A stretch of DNA of 64,000 nucleotides, taken from contig NZ_JACHVV010000002.1 of NCBI RefSeq assembly GCF_014190935.1, positions 744,001-808,000 of the forward strand. The letters run 5' to 3'. The notes under the pieces were generated by a model. It ran no database searches. It was not told where the DNA came from and worked only from the letters and a program-made list of their open reading frames with translations. Below are positions 58,746 to 64,000 of this stretch, one piece after another; the first letter of the stretch is position 1, and the number at the start of each line of letters is the position of its first letter. The translations under genes and the position numbers were made by a program. Origin of the DNA: Chryseomonas sp014190935. Its GTDB lineage: Bacteria; Pseudomonadota; Gammaproteobacteria; Pseudomonadales; Pseudomonadaceae.

Positions 58746-60695
58746 GTGCCCATTGCCACCCATACCCTGCTCGGCCGGCTGCTCAAGCTGGCCCCGCGGG
58801 ACGCCCCGGCGCCATTGCGCTACCTGGGCGCCACCCTGCTGATCGCCGTCGCGGCCGGGATCCGGCTGAGCCTGGGCATCGACAGCCTACCCTATCTGCT
58901 GTTCATTCCCTTCATCATGGCTGGCGCCTTCTGGTTCGGCCTGGGTCCCGGCATCTTCGCCACCCTCTTGTCGGTGCTGCTGGCAGAGACCCTCTTCGTC
59001 AAGGCGCCCGCCTATTTCGCGCTGTTCTCCGAGCGCTGGGTGTCCCATGCGCTGTTCGTGCTGGTCAACGTGATCATGGCGATGGTCTGCGCGGCCCAGC
59101 GCCGCAGCCTGGAGTCCCTCTATCGCTTCGCCGGCAATCTTGGCGAAGAGGTGACCCTGCGTACCCGCCAGCGCGATCTGATCTGGCAGGCCAGCCCCGA
59201 CCTGCTCTGCACGGCAAGCCTGGACGGCCAGTTGCTGGACCTCAATCCGGCCTGGACCAGCACCCTCGGCTGGAGCATCGAGCAGCTGCACCACGAGCCC
59301 TTCATGGCCTTTGTCCACGTCGAGGATCGCGCCCGCACCGAGGCGGCGCTGGAGCGCCTCACGCGCGGTGAGCCGGTGTTCGGCTTCGAGAATCGCTATC
59401 GGCATCGCACGGGCGGCTATCGCTGGCTGTCATGGAACGCGGTGCTGCAGGACGGCCTCATCTATGCCGCGGTGCGTGAAGTCACCGCCATCCGCGAGCA
59501 ACAGGAAGCCCTGCGCCAGACCGAGGAACAGCTGCGCCAGAGCCAGAAGATGGAAGCCGTGGGCCAGCTGACCGGGGGCATCGCCCATGACTTCAACAAT
59601 CTGCTGACCGGCGTGATCGGCAGCCTCGACATGCTCAGTCTGAGACTCGAACAGGGTCGCTTCACCGACCTCGAGCGCTATGCCACCGGCGCCAAGGGTG
59701 CCGCCGAACGCGCCGCGGCCCTGACCCACCGGTTGCTCGCCTTTTCCCGCCGCCAGGCGCTGGACCCCTCGGCCACCCAGACCAACGCCCTGGTGCTAGG
59801 CATGGAAGAACTCATCCGCCGTTCGGTCGGCCCCCAGGTCGAGATCCATATCGAATTGGCGGAGGCGCTGAACCTCACCCTGTGCGATCCCCACCAGCTG
59901 GAGAACGCCCTGCTCAACCTGTGCATCAACGCCCGGGATGCCATGCCCGAGGGCGGGATGCTGCGCATCGTCACCGCCAATCGCCGGCTCAACGAAGCCC
60001 AGGCTGCGGCCCTGGAATTGCCGCCTGGCGACTATGTGACCTTGGCGGTGCTCGATACCGGTTCCGGAATGCCGCCCGCGGTGCTGGCCCGGGCCTTCGA
60101 TCCCTTCTTCACCACCAAGCCGGTGGGCATGGGTACCGGCCTTGGCCTGTCGATGATCTATGGCTTCGCCAAGCAGTCCGGCGGCGTCGCCCATATCGCC
60201 TCGGCATCCGGTCGAGGCACCACCGTGACCCTCTATCTGCCGCGCCTGATGGAGTCCCTCGCACCATCGCTTGAGGCGCCGCCGCCTCCAGCGCTGCGCT
60301 ATCCCGACGGCATGACGGTCCTGGTGGTGGACGACGAACCCCTGGTGCGCATGCTGGTGGACGAAGCCCTGCGCGAACACCGCATCCAGACCCTGGAGGC
60401 GACCGATGCCGCCGCGGCGCTGCAGGTACTGGAATCGGGTACGCCGCTGGACCTGCTGATCGCCGATGTCGGCCTGCCGGGCGGGCTGAGTGGCTGCCAG
60501 CTCGCCGCCCTGGCCCGGGAGCGCCGCCCGGGTCTGATGACCCTGCTGATCACCGGCTATGCCGAGGCAAACCTGCCTGGCGAATCCCTGCCTGTCCCGG
60601 ACGTCGAGGTACTGGCCAAGCCCTTCACCCTGGAAAGGCTGATGGCCCGCATCGATCTGTTGCTGGCCGCCCGCGAACAGAGGCCGCAGGCCTGA
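58746..60695 (+). CDS. Hybrid sensor histidine kinase (DUF4118-PAS-HisKA-HATPase-REC)
   Basis: 649 residues from a GTG start. Residues about 25-120 contain three to four membrane helices resembling the KdpD-type DUF4118 domain. A PAS domain follows (RDLIWQASPDLLCTASLDGQLLDLNPAWTSTLGWS), then the phospho-His motif QLTGGIAHDFNNLLTGVIGSL, HATPase boxes (ALLNLCINARDAMPEGG, DTGSGMPPAVLARAFDPFFTTKPVGMGTGLGLSM) and a C-terminal receiver with VLVVDDEPLVRMLV and LLIADVGLPGG. No separate response regulator is adjacent, so it should pass phosphate through its own receiver to an unlinked Hpt protein or work by protein contact. Stimulus unknown. Confidence 0.92.
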   Translation: MPIATHTLLGRLLKLAPRDAPAPLRYLGATLLIAVAAGIRLSLGIDSLPYLLFIPFIMAGAFWFGLGPGIFATLLSVLLAETLFVKAPAYFALFSERWVSHALFVLVNVIMAMVCAAQRRSLESLYRFAGNLGEEVTLRTRQRDLIWQASPDLLCTASLDGQLLDLNPAWTSTLGWSIEQLHHEPFMAFVHVEDRARTEAALERLTRGEPVFGFENRYRHRTGGYRWLSWNAVLQDGLIYAAVREVTAIREQQEALRQTEEQLRQSQKMEAVGQLTGGIAHDFNNLLTGVIGSLDMLSLRLEQGRFTDLERYATGAKGAAERAAALTHRLLAFSRRQALDPSATQTNALVLGMEELIRRSVGPQVEIHIELAEALNLTLCDPHQLENALLNLCINARDAMPEGGMLRIVTANRRLNEAQAAALELPPGDYVTLAVLDTGSGMPPAVLARAFDPFFTTKPVGMGTGLGLSMIYGFAKQSGGVAHIASASGRGTTVTLYLPRLMESLAPSLEAPPPPALRYPDGMTVLVVDDEPLVRMLVDEALREHRIQTLEATDAAAALQVLESGTPLDLLIADVGLPGGLSGCQLAALARERRPGLMTLLITGYAEANLPGESLPVPDVEVLAKPFTLERLMARIDLLLAAREQRPQA

Positions 60696-60701
60696 TACCG
60701 C

Positions 60702-60725
60702 GGCCCCGGAGCCGAGCGGGGCCGA
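60702..60725 (+). terminator. GC hairpin after the sensor kinase
   Basis: CGGCCCC (60702-60708) and GGGGCCG (60719-60725) with a 10-base loop, just after the kinase stop. No T-run; weak terminator at best. Confidence 0.35.
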
Positions 60726-60788
60726 CAAACGCCGCCAGTTGGTGGACAATACGCGGCTATCCACAGGCAACCGGATCGAAGCACCCGC

Positions 60789-63365
60789 ATGAGCGATCTC
60801 TCCGCGCACACGCCCATGATGCAGCAGTACCTCAAGATCAAGCATCAGCATCCCGAACAGCTGCTGTTCTATCGCATGGGCGATTTCTACGAGCTGTTCT
60901 ATGACGACGCCCGACGTGCCGCCAAGTTGCTCGACATCACCCTGACCGCCCGCGGCGCCTCGGCCGGCAAGTCCATCCCCATGGCCGGCATCCCCTTCCA
61001 CTCCGCCGAAGGCTACCTGGCCAAGCTGGTCAAGCTCGGCGAATCCGTGGTGATCTGCGAGCAGATCGGCGATCCCGCCACCAGCAAGGGCCCGGTGGAG
61101 CGCCAGGTGGTGCGCATCATCACCCCCGGCACCGTCAGTGACGAGGCGCTGCTCGACGAGCGCCGCGACAACCTGCTGACCGCCGTGCTGGGCGACGAGC
61201 GCCTGTTCGGCCTGGCCGTGCTGGACATCGCCAGCGGCCGCTTCACCGTGCAGGAACTGGCCGGCTGGGAGACCCTGCTGGCCGAGCTGGATCGTCTCAA
61301 TCCCGCCGAGCTGCTGATCCCCGACGACTGGCCCGCTGGCCTGCCCGCCGAGAAGCGCCGCGGCGTGCGGCGTCGCGCGCCCTGGGACTTCGACTGCGAT
61401 TCCGCGCTCAAGAGTCTCTGCCAGCAATTCGGCACCGGTGACCTCAAGGGCTTCGGCTGCGACAAGCTGGGCCTGGCCCTCGGCGCCGCCGGCTGCCTGC
61501 TGGCCTACGCCAAGGAAACCCAGCGCACCGCCCTGCCGCACCTGCGCAGCCTCAGGCACGAGCGCCTGGACGACACCGTCATCCTCGACGGCGCCAGCCG
61601 CCGCAACCTGGAACTGGACGTCAACCTGGCCGGTGGTCGCGACAACACCCTGCAATCGGTGGTGGACCGCTGCCAGACCGCCATGGGCAGCCGCCTGCTG
61701 ACCCGCTGGCTGAATCGCCCGCTGCGCAATCGCGCCATCATCGAGGCCCGCCAGGACGCCATCACCTGCCTGCTGGAAGGCTATCGCTTCGAGACGCTGC
61801 AGCCGCAGCTCAAGGACATCGGCGATCTAGAGCGCATCCTCGCCCGCATCGGCCTGCGCAACGCCCGCCCGCGCGACCTCGCCCGCCTGAGAGACGCCCT
61901 GGCCGCACTGCCGGCGCTGCAGGAAGGGCTGACGCAGATGATCGCCCCGCACCTGCTCGAGCTGGCCCGGAGCATCCAGACCTATCCGGAGCTGGCCGCC
62001 ACCCTGGCCCGCGCCATCATCGACAACCCGCCCGCGGTGATCCGCGACGGCGGCGTCATCAAGCGCGGCTACGACGCCGAGTTGGACGAGCTGCAGACCC
62101 TGAGCGAAAACGCCGGCCAGTTCCTCATGGACCTGGAGGCGCGGGAAAAGGCCCGCACCGGCCTGCAAGGCCTCAAGGTCGGCTACAACCGCGTCCACGG
62201 CTATTTCATCGAGATCCCCAGCCGCCAGGCCGAGTCGGCCCCGGCCGACTACATCCGTCGCCAGACCCTCAAGGGCGCCGAGCGCTTCATCACCCCGGAG
62301 CTCAAGGCCTTCGAAGACAAGGCGCTGTCGGCCCAGAGTCGCGCCCTGGCGCGGGAAAAGGCACTTTACGAGGCGCTGCTGGAGGAACTGATCGGTCACC
62401 TGGCACCGCTGCAGGACAGCGCCGCCGCCCTGGCCGAGCTGGATGTCCTGGCCAACTTCGCCGAGCGCGCCCTCAACCTAGATCTGAACAAGCCGCGCTT
62501 CGTCGCGGAGCCCTGCCTGAAGATCGGTCAGGGGCGTCACCCGGTGGTGGAGCAGGTGCTGGAAACGCCCTTCGTCGCCAACGACGTCACCCTCGACAAC
62601 GACACCCGCATGCTGGTGATCACCGGTCCGAACATGGGCGGCAAGTCCACCTACATGCGCCAGACCGCGCTGATCGTGCTGCTGGCCCATGTCGGCAGCT
62701 TCGTCCCGGCGGCGAGTTGCGAGCTGTCGCTGGTGGATCGCATCTTCACCCGCATCGGCTCCAGCGACGACCTGGCCGGCGGCCGCTCCACCTTCATGGT
62801 GGAGATGAGCGAGACCGCCAACATCCTGCATAACGCCAGCGAACACAGCCTGGTGCTGATGGACGAAGTGGGCCGCGGCACCAGCACCTTCGACGGCCTG
62901 TCCCTGGCCTGGGCCGCCGCCGAGCAACTGGCCCGCCTGCGCGCCTGGACGCTGTTCGCCACCCACTACTTCGAGCTGACCGTGCTGCCGGAAGGCCAGC
63001 CGAGCGTGGCCAACGTCCACCTCAACGCCACCGAGCACAACGACCGCATCGTCTTCCTGCACCATGTGCTGCCCGGCCCGGCCAGCCAGAGCTACGGCCT
63101 GGCCGTGGCGCAACTGGCCGGGGTGCCGGAGGACGTCATCCTGCGCGCGCGCGAACACCTCGCCCGTCTGGAAGCGGCCAGCTTCAAGGGTGAGGTGGGT
63201 GCACCCCTGCCGGTGAGCGCGCCAGCCCGGGATCGTCCGTTGCAGGCCGACCTGTTCGCCAGCGCCGTCCATCCTCTCATCGAGGAACTGGAACGCCTGC
63301 AGCCTGACGACATCACACCCAGACGGGCCCTGGAGCTTATCTACGAATGGAAAAAGCGTATCTGA
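60789..63365 (+). CDS. mutS: DNA mismatch repair protein MutS
   Basis: 858 residues, full length. The mismatch-recognition Phe-x-Glu is in LLFYRMGDFYELFYDDA. Walker A VITGPNMGGKSTYMRQTALI, Walker B LVLMDEVGRGTSTFDGLSLAWA and the switch FATHYFELTVL are intact. The C-terminus carries ADLFASAVHPLIEELERL, the end-region seen in Pseudomonas MutS. It recognises mismatches and small loops and recruits MutL. Confidence 0.98.
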   Translation: MSDLSAHTPMMQQYLKIKHQHPEQLLFYRMGDFYELFYDDARRAAKLLDITLTARGASAGKSIPMAGIPFHSAEGYLAKLVKLGESVVICEQIGDPATSKGPVERQVVRIITPGTVSDEALLDERRDNLLTAVLGDERLFGLAVLDIASGRFTVQELAGWETLLAELDRLNPAELLIPDDWPAGLPAEKRRGVRRRAPWDFDCDSALKSLCQQFGTGDLKGFGCDKLGLALGAAGCLLAYAKETQRTALPHLRSLRHERLDDTVILDGASRRNLELDVNLAGGRDNTLQSVVDRCQTAMGSRLLTRWLNRPLRNRAIIEARQDAITCLLEGYRFETLQPQLKDIGDLERILARIGLRNARPRDLARLRDALAALPALQEGLTQMIAPHLLELARSIQTYPELAATLARAIIDNPPAVIRDGGVIKRGYDAELDELQTLSENAGQFLMDLEAREKARTGLQGLKVGYNRVHGYFIEIPSRQAESAPADYIRRQTLKGAERFITPELKAFEDKALSAQSRALAREKALYEALLEELIGHLAPLQDSAAALAELDVLANFAERALNLDLNKPRFVAEPCLKIGQGRHPVVEQVLETPFVANDVTLDNDTRMLVITGPNMGGKSTYMRQTALIVLLAHVGSFVPAASCELSLVDRIFTRIGSSDDLAGGRSTFMVEMSETANILHNASEHSLVLMDEVGRGTSTFDGLSLAWAAAEQLARLRAWTLFATHYFELTVLPEGQPSVANVHLNATEHNDRIVFLHHVLPGPASQSYGLAVAQLAGVPEDVILRAREHLARLEAASFKGEVGAPLPVSAPARDRPLQADLFASAVHPLIEELERLQPDDITPRRALELIYEWKKRI

Positions 63366-63433
63366 GTTAACGGATACGAGGGTTCCGGCAATGCTGCTAG
63401 AATCCGCCGCCTTAGCCTGAGGAGAACGAGCAG

Positions 63434-63757
63434 ATGACCTTCGTCGTCACTGACAACTGCATCAAATGCAAATATACCGACTGCGTGGAAGTCTGCCCGG
63501 TGGACTGCTTCTACGAAGGCCCCAACTTCCTGGTGATTCACCCGGACGAGTGCATCGACTGCGCCCTGTGCGAGCCCGAATGCCCGGCCCAGGCGATCTT
63601 CTCGGAAGACGAGGTACCGGCCGGCCAGGAAGCCTTCATCGAACTCAACAGTGAGCTGGCCAACATCTGGCCGAACATCACCGAGAAGAAGGACGCCCTG
63701 CCCGACGCGGCCGAATGGGATGGCAAGACCGGCAAGCTCGCCCAGCTCGAACGCTAG
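63434..63757 (+). CDS. fdxA: 7Fe ferredoxin FdxA
   Basis: 107 residues, typical length. The N-terminal cysteines CIKCKYTDCVEVCPVDCFYEG and the second motif CIDCALCEPECP give one [3Fe-4S] and one [4Fe-4S] cluster; the C-terminal tail (WPNITEKKDALPDAAEWDGK) is typical of the Azotobacter/Pseudomonas type. Small soluble electron carrier, 68 bases downstream of mutS as in other pseudomonads. GAGGAGAA ribosome site. It shares a bidirectional terminator hairpin with the sRNA on the other strand. Confidence 0.97.
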   Translation: MTFVVTDNCIKCKYTDCVEVCPVDCFYEGPNFLVIHPDECIDCALCEPECPAQAIFSEDEVPAGQEAFIELNSELANIWPNITEKKDALPDAAEWDGKTGKLAQLER

Positions 63758-63782
63758 GCCTTGCCTGGAACATCCAGGCCAT

Positions 63783-63811
63783 AAAAAAAGGGGGCGGATC
63801 GCTCCGCCCCC
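63783..63811. terminator. Bidirectional terminator between fdxA and the RsmZ-like RNA
   Basis: Stem GGGGGCGGA (63790-63798) and TCCGCCCCC (63803-63811), 4-base loop. Seven A precede it on the plus strand, giving a T-run for minus-strand transcripts; TTCGTCCTT follows for fdxA. Confidence 0.93.
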
Positions 63812-63908
63812 TTCGTCCTTGTCCCTGTAATCCTGTCACCGTCCTGGTGAACCTCGTCCTGAGGTGATCCCGATCCGCATCCTGCCGATCCGTGTCGTCC
63901 CAGACACA
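63783..63908 (-). ncRNA. rsmZ: RsmZ-like regulatory small RNA
   Basis: On the minus strand, about 126 bases hold ten GGA motifs before the terminator, mostly as AGGA or GGGA. Several are in loops of perfect small stems: GTGTC-TGGGAC-GACAC (63907-63892), ACCTC-AGGAC-GAGGT (63865-63851) and CACC-AGGAC-GGTG (63848-63836). This is the CsrA/RsmA-titrating design of RsmY/RsmZ. It ends in a strong terminator (GGGGGCGGA/TCCGCCCCC plus seven T). Location beside fdxA is where P. aeruginosa has rsmZ, before rpoS. The RNA would sequester RsmA/RsmE under GacS/GacA control. The 5' end is set by the -10 at 63915-63920 and could be off by a few bases. Confidence 0.9.
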
Positions 63909-63914
63909 GCGCCG

Positions 63915-63942
63915 ATAGTACGCTTCTCCCGGAGGCTGGCAA
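63915..63942 (-). promoter_or_regulatory. Likely promoter of the RsmZ-like RNA
   Basis: On the minus strand TTGCCA (63942-63937), 16 bases, then TACTAT (63920-63915), about 7 bases before the proposed RNA start. No TGTAAG-N6-CTTACA GacA site is seen before the window ends; it may lie just beyond. Confidence 0.55.
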
Positions 63943-64000
63943 TCTGCCACAGTCCGTCACGGCGAACGTCCCAAGCGCTCTCCTCGAAACAAAAAAGCGT

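Overview
The window is chromosomal DNA of a high-GC gammaproteobacterium, almost certainly a Pseudomonas. The reasons are the right-hand order recX-recA-cinA ... mutS-fdxA followed by an RsmZ-type small RNA, the dgkA/ErdR-like regulator/DTW-protein/PA3611-like block, PtxS boxes in front of a kguEKTD operon, and the many GTAGGTTGGGTT-type intergenic repeats. I cannot fix the species; the P. oryzihabitans/psychrotolerans group is a guess. Apart from short repeat arrays and two AT-richer promoter tracts, base composition is even. I see no phage, IS element, CRISPR array, tRNA or rRNA.

Layout. 0-17 kb holds mixed single genes: a truncated ABM monooxygenase, an RcnB-like periplasmic protein, three transporters (DHA2-type MFS, AzgA-like purine permease, YbfB-type MFS beside a LysR regulator), trmA, an L-arabinose/D-galactose 1-dehydrogenase, an acetolactate synthase-like ThDP enzyme, a chemoreceptor, an exported ClpP-like protein, an HNH protein, an AhpD-like protein and a MocR regulator. 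17-26.8 kb has a CHASE3-type chemoreceptor, a DUF2252 protein, an iron-responsive FecI/FecR/TonB-receptor cell-surface signalling unit with a likely Fur box, and a UvrA2-type ATPase. 26.8-33 kb has an MFS gene, cobF, a GNAT gene, a copper-type DUF2946/PepSY pair, an azoreductase and two large composite repeat arrays.

33-40.8 kb is a complete histidine utilisation operon on the minus strand (hutI-hutG-hutU-permease-hutH-hutC). Its HutG is of the arginase family, which implies the four-step route (formamide plus glutamate). A palindromic HutC operator lies upstream. 41.2-46.1 kb carries a transglutaminase translationally coupled to a circularly permuted ATP-grasp/alpha-E fusion, with a divergent zinc-ribbon metallopeptidase. 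This is a predicted but poorly characterised peptide-ligation/peptidase system and the best candidate here for unexplored biology.

46-64 kb is the conserved Pseudomonas block: dgkA, ErdR-like regulator, EamA transporter, DTW tRNA-modifying enzyme, PA3611-like secreted protein, LOG-family protein, recX, recA (with SOS box), cinA/pncC, then ptxS and kguEKTD (2-ketogluconate catabolism, two perfect PtxS operators), a small protein, a hybrid sensor kinase, mutS, fdxA and, on the minus strand at the right edge, an RsmZ-like sRNA with ten GGA motifs before its terminator.
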